A stretch of DNA of 64,000 bases, from assembly GCF_026914185.1 (NCBI RefSeq), contig NC_070566.1, positions 6,882,001 to 6,946,000 of the forward strand, in the 5' to 3' direction. The DNA comes from Puccinia triticina (lineage: Eukaryota > Basidiomycota > Pucciniomycetes > Pucciniales > Pucciniaceae). The translations under genes and the position numbers were made by a program. Shown piece after piece: positions 22,075 to 33,212 of this stretch (positions are counted from its first letter, which is position 1; each line of letters opens with the position of its first letter). Below the pieces are notes generated by a model, which saw only the letters and a list, made by a program, of their open reading frames with translations, ran no database searches and had not been told where the DNA came from.

Positions 22075-23075
22075 TTCCGTGCTATCTCCTTCAGGTCCAT
22101 GCATATGCATGTGACTCCCAGAAATTAGGAGCAATCAGTAGCTGAAACTTTGTTTCTCTTTCAATAGCCATGTCTACAATTGACAAAGAGCAAATTCAAC
22201 CCAAGAAAAACACCTCACCAAAAAGGTAAACAGTGATCTTGGGTTCTTCATAAGCTGAGGGATGAGCCGCTGACTAGAATGACTAAATCTTCCAAACACA
22301 GCAAGCGCAATCCTGACGCCACTGTCTTATTTATTGCTGTGTTTCTATACAGAGAAATATAAAAATTTATTTTTCTTCTTTATACATATAATATATTGTA
22401 AAATTAACCACAGAAGTGGACTTTTCACACAAAATAACCTACAGTCACCCACTGGAATGACCCCTCTATCTCCACTGGTTTAGGATTTACACAGATTTCA
22501 ACCTGTCACGGGGAATGTTTCTCTTGCTTATTGTTCTTCAAGCTCATTTGTTATTACATATGCATAATGAACATGCATAATGTTGCTTGTATTCATAATA
22601 CCCTGTGGGGTTGTACCCATTCTGTTGTAGGTAGCACCCTGTTTCTTTAGGGTAGGTCCCTTTGAGGCTGTGCTCCTGTCAAACTACACGTTGTAGGGAT
22701 GTACCCCATTAGCTATTTAGCCCACCAAAGCTTGTTCCCCTGGAGCTAAAATCCCTAACCCACAGGTATAAAAGGTGGCCTCTCTCCAGCCATTTGATCC
22801 TCATGCTGGCAATTCCCCCCACATCACACCATATCACTCCTCATGACACCGAGTTATATACTACCTACAATTTCATATTATTACTCATACAAGTGCAATA
22901 AAAAGTCTAACACATTTTTATCACCATCAATATAACAAGTGCCTAGTGCCAGTACCTTGTCCTTGGTTTCAATCCTGGTTGAAGCATAGTGCTCCCACAC
23001 CCTTCATGCCTCACCTGAGCCAACCCATGTTCCACCCCCACTCTTGCCATTGATAACAATACCTCACCCAACTTG
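22075..23075. other. Unassigned, LTR-like promoter near 22765
   Basis: No gene recognised. TATAAAAGGTGGCCTCTC at 22768 follows a phrase GGAGCTAAAAT shared with 1566-1580, so this may be part of a retroelement LTR. Ends were not found. Confidence 0.35.
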
Positions 23076-23542
23076 CAACGGTGGGCCAGCTACGCTAACC
23101 GTAGCGTTAGCGTGGCGTAGCGTAGCGGAATTCCGCTAAATTTTAGCGTAGCGTTAGCGGAATTGCGCCTTTCTACGCTAACGCTACGCGCAAAGGGTGC
23201 GCAGCTAATTTAGCTGTTAGCGTAGCGTTAGCGCAGATGCGCGCAATTGCGCTAACGCTACACACGCAGGGCGCAAAAGAGCGCGCGCTACGGTGCGCCA
23301 CAGTGCTTTTAGCTGAAAAAAAGGCCTTTTTTTCCGCTAAAAGCGCTGTAGCGCAGCGTAGTGACTGTAGTGGCGCGCTAACACTAACAAACAATTGGCG
23401 CGCTGTTAGCGCCGCTGAAACGTAGCGCAGCGTAGCGGCGCTAACAGCGCGCTAACGCTACTCAAAATGAGCGGGCGCTTTTTGCCGCTACGCTAACGCT
23501 AAGTGGCCCTGTAGCGTAGTGTAGCGTAGCGGCTCACCGTTG
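23076..23542. mobile_element. TAGCG-word MITE, copy B
   Basis: TIRs CAACGGTGGGCC and CAACGGTGAGCC enclose 467 bases of GCGTTAGCG/CGCTAACGC words, closely like copies A and C. No target duplication is recognisable. Confidence 0.82.
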
Positions 23543-23666
23543 ACCTAACCTTATTCCAATTCCCCTTCTTCAAATATTCTTCACTAACACTCATTGATAC
23601 TCTATACATCACACATATTGATTGAACAACTTCATCCTGAGCCAACCAATCCTATCACGTTATTAA

Positions 23667-23698
<32 letters not shown>

Positions 23699-24157
23699 GT
23701 TGGGTAGTTAGAAGGGCAGAGCTTGCAACTCCACCATCCCCTTCTCCATTCAGCAAAAGTGTTTCACAACAACCAATTTTGAGTCTGACAGCACCTTAGA
23801 CCACCGTATTGGTCCCAGCCTCATCAGCAGGATCTCCACCGCACCGGTTGGTAAGTTCCTTGGTGCAGAGCCCCATAAGTGTTTCATAGCCCTTATTCAT
23901 GGTCCTGTAACTCAGCAGACCAAAGCAGTGCAAGTGCACTGGCCACTTGTGTTGGTGTCCCTCCCAGAGATAAGTGTCCCAGTCTTGAACTCCTGGTCCA
24001 AGCTGTGCGGCAGCCCAAACATTCTCTTTCATCTCTAATAGTAATACCAGAGTTGGCCTCTGTCCCACTCTTAGGTACATTCAATGTTTTTCTTTTTATA
24101 TAAGTCTCTGAGTTTGTCAGATAGACCACATAGTCCTAACTAGCAATATAATCTTAG
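23543..24157. other. Unassigned stretch
   Basis: A 94-codon minus-strand frame (23796-24080) has plausible protein composition (KENVWAAAQLGPGVQDW) but no recognised family; it is not called as a gene. Confidence 0.4.
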
Positions 24158-24904
24158 TAGAGAATAACGATTTCGACCCGGGTACAGTTGGCACCCGGGT
24201 ACCGGGTACATTTTTTTTTCCAAAGCAGGGACCAAGTACTGCACCTGGCACCGCCTGGCGGGTACCAGCGGTCCTTGGGGCGGGTACCGGTGGTACTTTG
24301 TGCCTTTTTCTCACGTACTTGGCCTACGGCACTGGGGACACCAATTCCCCAAAGTCCAGCTTGCCAAGAGGCATGTCTCTTGGCGAGCTGGTCAAAGTCC
24401 AGCTTGCCTAGATGAATACACACCTCTCTGCGGACCGGGCTTTGACCAGCTCACCGGGAAGAACACCCTTGGCGAGCTGGTGTAAAAATTCAGCTCGCCA
24501 GGAGGTGTGTGTTCCACTCGGCGAGCTGGACTTTGACCAGCTGGCCAAGAGACATACCCCTTGGAGAGATGGATTTCTAGCCGAGAGGTGTAAATTTCTC
24601 TTGGCGAGCTGGTCAAAGTGCAGCTCGCCGGGAGGGATGCATTCCTCTTGGCGAGCTGGTACAAATCCATCTCGCCGAGAGGTGTGAATTTCTCTCGGCG
24701 AGATGGTCAAAGTTTGGCTCGCCGGATGCAATGTATTAGGCACAGGCTCCAGCCCCTGCCGCATCGAGAGGCACTTGAGCGGGTACCTCAAGCAGTACCC
24801 AGGTACCCCCCCCCCCCCCCCCCACTTTTCACAAATAAACAGGCACCTGGCACCGCCCGGCGGGTGCTGGGTACCTAGCAACGGGTCCAAACCGTTCTTA
24901 TCTA
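24158..24904. mobile_element. hAT family-1 derived non-autonomous element
   Basis: TIRs TAGAGAATAACGATTTCGAC and, in reverse complement, TAGATAAGAACGGTTTGGAC match the 25527 hAT ends. GGTACC and CACCGCCTGGCGGGT clusters fill both ends (24170-24310, 24765-24895), while the middle is a hairpin array with no transposase. Flanks AATCTTAG and CATCTTTT share five central bases, a decayed TSD at best. An 18-base C run lies at 24806-24823. Confidence 0.75.
24340..24735. repeat. Hairpin array GGCGAGCTGG...CCAGCTCGCC
   Basis: Six to seven units of 45-65 bases each contain GGCGAGCTGG, a 6-9-base loop such as TCAAAGT, and CCAGCTCGCC or a variant, so each unit folds on itself. Units are separated by GGGAGG/AGAGGTGT-like spacers. 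The same words recur at 55250-56100. Confidence 0.8.
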
Positions 24905-25518
24905 CATCTTTTTACTGTGAATTTTTTTATTTAGCACAGTGCTTGTCTGACAGTGCAGAGCAGCGCTCCCAAAAACCGCAGCGCTGACCGCTTTGCTGCA
25001 CTGTTTGCAGCGAAGTGGTTTCACCGTTGTTTGGAGGCAATATTTTCTTTCCTGTGAAAGCTGGATGAAAAATATTGTAGCACCTGAAAGGTCCCCCAAA
25101 ATAATTTGTCTGATAAATATCTTGAGTAAAAGTTTGAGAAAATATTTCTCTTGCCTATGAAAAGTTGAAAGAAATATTTTGAGAACTTTTTGATGCCAAT
25201 CCTGGGATATTGGATGGGCTATCCCACAGAACATGTGGTGCCAAAAGTCCCATTTCAAGATAAAACATAGTATAGTCTTTAAAATAGCATTAGTATAGTA
25301 GCCAGTACACCATGGCTGCAAGCAAACATTTTGAAGTGGTTGTGGTATGGTTTCCAAAACGTTTGCAATAAAATTGGTACAATACATTGGGGCGAAGCCC
25401 CCACAGAAACCGCTTTGAGAAGATTGGGGAGATATTTGAACAAAAGTTCAGAAACCGTCACCCAAACGGAATTGAAACTGATAAAGTTGGGATGTGGTTC
25501 TCTCAACTTTATAAGTTA
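24905..25518. other. Unassigned, with AACGTTT-type words at the edge
   Basis: No gene. The sequence next to the hAT (AAAACGTTTGC near 25355) resembles the AACGTTT-rich sequence on the other side of the hAT at 30118, so the hAT entered a repeat of that type. Confidence 0.4.
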
Positions 25519-25544
25519 GCACAAACTAGAGAATGTCAAATTGG

Positions 25545-25685
25545 ACCCGGGTACCGGTTGCACCGCCGGTACCGTCGTGTTTTTTCCAAAAAACAGGCAC
25601 CCGGACCCAGACACGGCACCGCCTGGCGGGTACCAGCGGTAATTAAGGCGGGTACCACGGGTACCACCAAGGCTATTTTTTGAAA
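25545..25685. repeat. GGTACC-rich 3' terminal region of the hAT
   Basis: GGTACC words, GGCACCGCCTGGCGGGTACC and CGGGTACCACGGGTACCACC lie just inside the TIR. They are probable transposase-binding subterminal repeats, by analogy with other hAT elements. Confidence 0.75.
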
Positions 25686-25892
25686 TTTCCTCTGTGCACG
25701 TACATTTCTGATTTTATCTGCTGTGAAGGCATGCATAACTATTTATTTAAAACTTTAATCAACTTTCAAATGATGTAAAAGACATTTATTTAACTCAAGC
25801 AACTACTATCATTGAATCACTGCGGGGGCGAGTGAAAATATCAAAGATTTATGGAAATCAAGTAACTAGGCTTCTTTTGTGGTGGAAACAAA

Positions 25893-28800
25893 TCAATCTT
25901 CATCCAAAACAATCACTTTTCTTTTCATTTTTTTCCCAGTCTTCACTGAATCAGCAATTCCCGCTTTCCATGAGGCCAAGGCGCCTTCTTTTATCAGGTT
26001 GTTTTTCGAGTAGAATGCCACGGTCATCCCCCTACTTATTGAGATGGGTGCAAGTTGGTGACGCTTTGCCAAAACATAATCTCGACCAAAACTAAATTTT
26101 CGCTCCACATGAACGGATGTTGCTAAAAGTCAAGTACAAGAGAAATTAGATTGAAAATTCCAAGAATTTCAATAATGTTCAGCTCACCTGGACAGCTTAG
26201 AACATCCAGAGCCATATTGATGAGGGCACCATGCATGTTACCCGCACGCTTCTGTGCAATCCACCAATTGAGAGGATTGACTGGCTCGCTGCCATCCAGG
26301 ATAAGTCCTCCGGCAAGCCAGATATCAAATGTGTTGGTCAAGCCGCTTCCCCCTTGTGCAGCCGCAGCGTTTCCCAGGATCGCAAGCACACTAGTCTTGG
26401 GCTTTTAAGAGATAAATAGAAAGGTTAATCAGATTTACCGGGGGTTTTTCATGTAAAAGAAGGTAACTTGCCTTGGAAGTGGAAATCGGGGCAGTCACGG
26501 GATTTGGCTGTTGTTGGGGCTTGTAAAACAACGTCCACATTTCCCGGGCTAAGCGGATGGCTTTGGAAATCCACTTGGGCTCCCATAACGCCAACTTGAA
26601 GTACTCATCCTTAAAAGACGGGTGCAGCACTGCAAAAATGATGGGGTTAGTAAATGAAAAATGTGGTTGAAAAAAGAAAGAAAAATAATCACAAATAGAA
26701 ATTCTGTAGATAGGAGAAGAGTCAGTTAAGCTATAGTATTTGTTTGTTAGCTTCAATCCATATTGGCAGGCATTCCTCAGTGCTGGCGGTTATTTGAAAT
26801 CACTGATAACTGTTGATAGGTGTTCAGTGATTTGGTCAATGTAGACTACAATGTTTGATAGGCGAGATGATCCGGCGGTGGATACTTGAAGCGTCAACTC
26901 CTGGAAAATGCCAAGAACGTGGACCAAATCACGCGCTAAGTCCATATCAGATTTATCTAAATGATACTTGCGCTTGAGACTGTGTCGCTTATGCCTCTGC
27001 CACTCAAGGCTGTGTGGATCCCAGAACACACATGTCAGGTTAATTTGACCCCCAAGTGGAGGGAATAGGGAGGACACACACTGCAGATTTGCACCAAATG
27101 ATGCTGTTGAGTTGAGCAAATGTTGAGTTCCACCGAGTACGTACATCCCTTTCCACACTATGGGGAGTCTTATACTCCTTCTCCTGAAAAATCTCTGTAA
27201 ACTCAGCCTTTGAATTTGGAGAGAACGGTAGCTTCTTAGCGACAGCACAAAACTGTAGAAACAAATGGTAAGTTTTTTGGGAACTAGTTTGACTGCAAAG
27301 TTCTTTACCTTCGCCAGTGTTAGTTTGCAGCAATCAGTAGTATAGCAATCTCCTTTGTCTTCTTCGCTAGCTTCATCGATGTCGGCCTCACTGAGTGAAT
27401 CACTCCCGTCATCTTCTTCTCCTTGAACGGATTCATTCTTGTCATCTCCATCTGTGCAGGGGGGAGCAATATCACTGTCGCCCCGGGAGAGACTAGAGCA
27501 GCGTGCAAAACATGATTCAACAATGAAATTATCAGCAAGAAGCAGGAGGAAAGAGAGTCGGACTTACTTTCTGATTTGATCCTCGGTATCATCATCTTCA
27601 GATTGTGACTCATGTGAGTCACAATTGGCATCAGTTGAGCTTCTATTATTAGCATCTCTCTTCTTTGCCTTATTTCCAAACGGCCGGAGAATTGCCTGGG
27701 CTATCAGGTTGAGGATGTGGGCAAAACAGCAAATCCATTGTGGCTTGCCCGTAAAACGTGCCCACTTGAACTTCTTGATCTCCCTTACCATTACTTCGTT
27801 GTTTTTAGCATTGTCGCTCACAAGACCACAGATCTAAAAATCAAACTTGATTGTTAGTATTTAGGAACATTACAAAAGGGAAAAAATGAAACCGTGGTCA
27901 CCTTGTTCTGAATTCCAAATTTCTCCACAACTATCCTAACAGTCTTAGCCAAGTACTCACCGGTATGACTACAAGAAAGCCGAACAAAATCTAGTGGCAT
28001 AGCCTCTAGTTTTGTATCACCAACACCGACTTTGACTAATCAGTAGATGACCGTGCCCAAGATATCAAAGCCATTTGGCGACTGCCATGCATCTACTCCA
28101 AGATACAAGGCTCCTTGGTGCTCCTACATGCATAAAATGTTATAATATGCAATAATATAAGAAGACTGTTTAGAATTGGACTCACATTCAAAACAGTGCG
28201 GTATTTGTCTTGTATCGCCAAGTATAGCAAGTGGATATCCTTTGAAATATGCTATGGTTTTGGCAAATTTCTTAAAACCACTGGATGGAGGATTGCTTTG
28301 TGGGCATGGTCTGCGAGTGCTGAAAACGGCCAAGCGGCCTCGGCACACCATATTGCGCATAGTTGGGGAACCTAAGAAGTTTAACTGTCACTTTTCTGAT
28401 CTCAAGAAGAGAAAAGTTGGGCTTACCTCCTTTGGATCAATGTCACCGGTGCCTTTTATTCCTAGAGAAGCCAATGATTGAGTGGAGTTAGCTTCCCAGT
28501 GTTTGCGCATGCAGATTGAGGCATGTTTGATCAGATTGCTGCAAGATGAGTCCCCGGTTGGACAATTGATCTTTGTTCCACATCTGATGCTGAATGTCAG
28601 TCAAGATCCAAAGTTACCAATATAAAAATAAATGGCTTACAATTTGCATGGATAAGCTATCATGCGCTGTGGTGGCCAATATGGAAGACAAGCTCAATGT
28701 TCAGTTTCCGTGCTCACGGGCAGCAGTCCTCAAGATTCTCAGCTTCAAGAACCTTAAGTCTCAGCTCTCAAGTCACCAATCCCCAAGTCTCAAGGCTCTC

Positions 28801-29799
28801 AGACCATTCCTTCTCCCCCCCCTTTCTTTTTTTCCTTTTTCTCTTCTCTCTGTCCTCCCTCCTCCTTCTCTTTCTTGGTCCTAACACAGCTCGTGCTGTG
28901 GGTTTTATTCCCTGTCCTTTGCTTTTGATCTATTTCTTTTCTTTCTTCTCTTTGGTGTGTGTCATCTCTTTTTCATCTTTTAGGCTGTGGTTCTTTCTTT
29001 TCTGTATACTCTATTTCCATTCTGCTGAGTTTGTTGTTCTGTCTTGTTTTGGTTTTGTTTTCTGTTCTCCTTTTGTGTTCTTGTCTATTTGTGTTGTGTG
29101 CGCGCGCATGGCGCGCAAGGATATGATGAAATGTATGTGACATGTGAGTCCAAGTTCGCGGAACTTGGAGGAGGGGAGCGGCATGGCATTCTGATCCGCC
29201 ATCAAATCTTATTGATCCTCAGAAGTCGAGAATCCGAGTCCAACGAGCCCCCTTCCCTTCAACAAATCCCTCCTTTCATCCTGGAATCTTCAACAAAACC
29301 GCCGCCAAGAATCCAATCCTCGGCAAACTCTCAAAACCACCCCCATCACAAGCTATCAACTCGAATCCCCCACAACTCATTCTTGGATCATCCGTGAGGG
29401 CAGCCACCGGGCACTTTTCCCCTCCCAGCGCTGTCGCCGGCCTAGCACCGGACGAAGCTCCATAGCGCCTGCCATGCTTATCCAGTTGATTTGAAAGCTG
29501 GGGTACATTGTACGAACCATAGCTTGAGCTCCGGCCATCTTTGGCGATCTTCTGAGCTCGTCCTATATTCAAATAATCTTTTGTAAGATCAGGCTAAGAT
29601 AAAATGGGAGGAGTTTCTTGCACTCACGTAACTCCTCCTCTTTGGTGATTGTCTGACTGGGTGGTGGCTGAGTACTGGTTGGAGTTTTGATTTGGTCTGA
29701 TTGCTGGGCTTGGCTAGGAGTTTCTTCTTCTTCCAGAGTATCTTGGGTTGGAGATGTAACCAATGATCGGGACTTGCGTCTTTTGCGGTCGGGAGCCAT
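25893..29799 (-). pseudogene. hAT transposase gene, about 12 exons, disrupted
   Basis: It encodes a zinc-finger hAT transposase. Exon 1 (29799-29628) starts MAPDRKRRKSRS and is basic. The exon at 28583-28427 gives a C2H2/BED-like CGTKIxxPTxDxSCSNLxKHAxIC pattern. The exon at 28123-27902 carries LYLGVDAWQSPNGFDILG, with the first catalytic aspartate. The exon at 27833-27568 carries SDNAKNNEVMVREIKKFKW and CFAHILNL, around the second. Then follow DVRTRWNSTF, EWQRHKRHSLKRKYHL, and the dimerisation domain with NPLNWWIAQKRAG and HVERKFSFGRD, stop at 25893. Introns are short GT-AG. It is broken by an LTR inside exon 2 (28664-29464) and by an in-frame TGA in exon 28123-27902 where the 61539 copy has CGA. 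Exon edges were set by comparing the two copies. Confidence 0.9.
28668..29464 (+). mobile_element. Solo LTR of the Ty3-like family, TSD GCGC
   Basis: Starts TGTGGTGGCCA and ends GAGCTTC...CATA like the LTRs at 40482 and 48137 (which end GAGCTCCATA on their sense strand), and shares internal phrases such as TTTCTTGGTCCTAACACAG. It cuts hAT exon 2; GCGC is present on both sides (28664-28667 and 29465-29468), giving a 4-base duplication. Length 797, somewhat diverged from the 774-base LTRs. Confidence 0.9.
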
Positions 29800-29944
29800 T
29801 GTTATTGCTGGTTAGTCACTGGTTGGTTAGTTGAGATTAGGAGCCACAGGGGGTGTGCAAGGCGGGGGAATACATATCTATCAATTTTCAATGACAGGTT
29901 TGTGTATGTTGCATGTCACAGGCTACATGGCTGCCGGACCGTAA

Positions 29945-30105
29945 TAGGTAGGAGACGGTACTTGCAGCGGTACCCGGGTACCGCACCGCTTTCCACCAAG
30001 AAAGCAGGCACCCGGACTTGGACACGGCACCGCCTGGCGGGTGCGGGGCGGGTGGCGGCGGTACCCGCAAAGCGGTACGGGTACCGCCAAACGGGTACCG
30101 AATGA
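29945..30105. repeat. GGTACC-rich 5' terminal region of the hAT
   Basis: GGTACCCGGGTACC, GGCACCGCCTGGCGGGTGC and GGTACGGGTACCGCC lie between the TIR and the transposase start, as at 61550-61710 in the second copy. Confidence 0.75.
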
Positions 30106-30117
30106 CATTCTCTAGCA

Positions 30118-30345
30118 CAAACGTTTATGTGAATGTCTCAAACGTTTCCAACAACAAGGAAGGTTATGGGAAAAGTTTGGATAACCACGCAACTCAATTG
30201 ACAACGTTTTTGGAAACAGCAAAGGTTATGGAAAACCGTTGCAGTTTCCGTGAACGTTACGGAAAATGTTATTGGAATTGCCGAGTGCTCCCAAAACTCA
30301 TCGCTTCACCCTGCAAAACGTTTTGCCTAACGTTTCCAGCCGCCA
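30118..30345. repeat. AACGTTT-word cluster
   Basis: At least six AACGTTT/AAACGTT words with GGAAAC partners, for example CAAACGTTTCCAAC and TTTTGGAAACAG. It is another word-type repeat, interrupted by the hAT. Confidence 0.55.
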
Positions 30346-30424
30346 ATCCCGTATTAATCCAATCAACCAGTTGTAGAGTAGACATTCATCATATGTTGTA
30401 TTGCGCCATCATAGTAATATAAGG

Positions 30425-30705
30425 ATAAGAAACTGAGATAGACAAGATATAGACGACTATGCAAGACTGTCAAATGGAGCTAGAACCAGCCATTGCCAAT
30501 ATACACGACAACATATAGACAGACCTAAAACCTTGATCAAAGAGATAGATAGGATAGAAAACAAGATAGATAGACGACGTGACAGGCAATCAAAGTGGTA
30601 GATAGGATAGACAAAGAGATAGATAGACAACGGACAAGATACTAGGAGAACTAAGATATGTCTCATAAGATACTAGGAGAACTAAGATATTTCTCATCTT
30701 CATCC
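30425..30705. repeat. GATAGATAGG-type simple repeat and 31-bp duplication
   Basis: Scattered GATAGATAGGATAGA words are followed by two copies of AAGATACTAGGAGAACTAAG at about 30634 and 30665. Confidence 0.6.
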
Positions 30706-30788
30706 GCATGAAGGCTGCGGTTGACAATGAGAATTGGGGAAAACAATTGCCGAGAGAGAGACAGCAAGTATGAGGAATCCAAGCCCGG

Positions 30789-32665
30789 CTACATTTGCTC
30801 AAGGTCCAATGTATCTTCAGGGGGAGGCAATGCTGGATCTTGACCTTGGCGCCGAACCTGTTGATTCTTGTATTCAGCCTTGATTTCTTCCTTGGTTGGC
30901 AACACAAAGTCAGAAGGGTCGACATTGTCAACCGTTCTGGTTTTGTTCCACATGGCTAAATCCTTTTTCAGGATGAGCCGAGCAAATGCAAAGTGGTACA
31001 GGCGCGGCTTACCGATCCGCATGTAGAGGCTGTTGTCCAGTTGATGCCAGAAGGTCACCTTGCTGCCTTTGTCACGTGCAATACAATTGAGGTTGAAAAC
31101 CATTCGCATGTGGGCCAGTCGAGCCTTGGCCGGCGCCTTCACCTCCGCATTGATCTTCTTGGGGCAGGCATCCTTGTAGCGCGGCAGCATTCCTGAGAAC
31201 ACACTCTTGACGAGGTCAAATAGGTTGGGGACCGGAGGGGGTGGTTTGCCCGTGGTTGGGAGGTTGGATGCAAGGAGACCAACCAGTTTGTGCTTCTTGG
31301 CCTTCAGGTCATTGGTGATAAGGGTGTTGAGTTGCGAGTTCCACACGTCATTTTCTTGCCAATTGGCGGGAAATTGGGAGAGGAATGCCTGGTCCTGCTC
31401 AATCGCAAACACATTTGATCGATTGAAAGCAAGCAAACACATTTGATCAGCTGCGGGTCCAGGCTTACAAGGGAGGAAAAATAAATGACCCACCTTCATG
31501 GTTGTGAAAGGTGTGACAGCTCCGTTGATACGTTGTCCACGGAGGCGGCCATAAGTGTCAAGAGTGCCATCAAGTAGGATGATACAAAGATATGTGTGCA
31601 CAAAGTTCTTGAGGGACCCCACCACTTCCAATTTGGGAGCCAGTAGGGTTGTGCTTGCCGGTTGACTCGCTTCCTTGGTGCGGGATTTCAACTTGCTCAC
31701 CAGCTTCGTGACCATACCGGATTGGATGTCCTCAAGCCCCGCAAGAATCATGATGATGGCTGCTGGCCATCTCTCGTGCTCGGGTATCTATTTTGTTTGT
31801 GATTGGGGGGGGGGGGGGCATAATGTCCCACAATGAGAGACAGGTCGGTCACCTGGGGAGGAATTACGGCAAGGAGGACTGTACTGACTATTGAATTACA
31901 TTAAATACTGGCGCGGCAACCCTGATAAACTCCTTGGCGTTGGAAATGTTGGCACGAAGCGTGCCGATGTTGTCTCCAATGAATGTGAGAGTATTGGGAC
32001 GTACCAAAGCCAACAAGTTTTCTGAGCGGCTCGAGTTCCAGCTCGTCGCGGCGGAAAGGGGCCGCTCCAATGCAGCTGGGCTGCTCATGCCTGCACCTCC
32101 AGTCGGGGGAAGGGGCCCGGAAGCCATCTGGTTTGGTCTGCGGCTTTGTTCAGGTGACGCCGGTCGTGACGGCGGCTATAGAGGTATGGGCTTGGGCGTG
32201 GGTTAGTTGGTGCTGGCCGTGGTATGAGTGGGTGGGCGCTGGGGGAGTACCATTCAGCATTATACCCCGAGCAAAGAGGAGAGGAACATTTAGCTTACTT
32301 TTGGGATTCATTGGGGGCCTGGGCGCCATGGAGTGTTGGTATGATGTGCCTGAGGCCGGCCCGGGGCCTGCGGTCTGACCGGTAGTGTTATCGTTAGCTG
32401 GGGGGCCTTGGAATCCCCCTTGGCTTGTCATCATGGGCAATGGCAATCCACCTGGGGCCCTGTGGTGCGTGCTAGACTGAAGCGGTGCACAAGCGGCGAG
32501 AGCTGGTTGGTGTTCATCGTGTAACAAGTCCCACCCATCTCCTCCTGGCATTGGCCAGTTACCACTAGCGTTGGGGCGAGGATAGTTACCGGCAGCATTA
32601 GCGTTGGGGCAAGGATAGTTACCAGCAGCGTCGGGCCGAGGATTGGCTAGTTGCGAGTGATCCAT
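30789..32665 (-). CDS. Unknown multi-exon protein
   Basis: The last exon is well supported: from a TTTTGTTTGTGATT-side AG at 31788 the frame reads IPEHERWPAAIIMILAG and stays open to the stop at 30789 (about 332 codons), ending in a charged, proline-rich tail. Upstream coding-like frames are 32127-31888 (LERPLSAATSWNSSRSENLL) and 32665-32150, which is Asn/Pro-rich (PNANAAGNYPRPNASGNW). The splice sites between them were not settled. The middle part is a mixed alpha/beta soluble protein (VGHLFFLPCKPGPAAD, VTFWHQLDNSLYMRIGK), with no membrane segment or signal peptide. I do not recognise the family. It could be a lineage-specific rust protein or a cargo/Gag-like gene of a mobile element, given its neighbours. 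Confidence 0.5.
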
Positions 32666-32671
32666 AGGTCT

Positions 32672-32993
32672 TGGCTGGGGTCTGGGGATGGATCACGACG
32701 GAGGGGTGTGTCTGGCGGATTCAAGCGGACTTGGTGGATCAGGAGCGAGGTATACATCTCCAATGCGGTCGGGGGAAGGAAACATTGGGGACTTACTCGG
32801 CAACACCGTTATCAACCAGGACAGTCAACGTGGCAGGAGGTTCTGGCGGGGTTGAGGCAGTTTGTATCAGCGGTGGAGGTGCAGCTATCAGCTGGGGTCT
32901 GGGGATGGATCACGACGGAGGGGAGTGTCTGGCGGAGTCGAGGGGACTTGGTGGATCAGGAGCAAGGGATACATTGATGCGGTTGGGGGAACT
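32672..32993. repeat. Tandem duplication, period about 220 bp
   Basis: GGTCTGGGGATGGATCACGA begins two copies about 100 bases long (32679-32780 and 32899-32995), both continuing through GGACTTGGTGGATCAGGAGC. It lies at the 5' side of the minus-strand gene at 30789-32665 and may be a duplicated promoter or leader. Confidence 0.7.
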
Positions 32994-33212
32994 TGGATAC
33001 TGCGGAGAGAGTATGCGCAGCGCTAAGGCTCCCCTCCACTCCGGTGTGGGCAGTTTTCCCCCCTTTATTTAAGGACTCTATTTGAGTGCCAATAGACACT
33101 ATCCCACCACTTCTGGAGCTTGCTGAACCCATAGTTCAAAAGTTGAAGTAAGTTAACCTATCACCTTTATGACAAAAATCTGTAATGATTGAGCAGATAA
33201 AATTGCAGTGAA

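Larger units (their letters stand above)
25527..30114 (-). mobile_element. Complete hAT transposon, family 1, TSD GCACAAAC
   Basis: TIR TAGAGAATGTCA is perfect at both ends and the 8-base target duplication GCACAAAC is exact (25519-25526, 30115-30122). Each end carries about 150 bases dense in GGTACC, CACCGCCTGGCGGGT and related words. The transposase gene runs on the minus strand. A solo LTR (28668-29464) entered exon 2 later. Without that insertion the element is about 3.8 kb. A second copy starts at 61539. Confidence 0.95.

Noticed and set aside
24806..24823. 18-base C run as a functional motif
   Set aside because: More likely slippage or an assembly uncertainty; a 14-base G run at 31805 is similar.
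20738..25527. 20738 hAT remnant as part of the same family as 25527
   Set aside because: The dimerisation domains differ clearly and so do terminal words.
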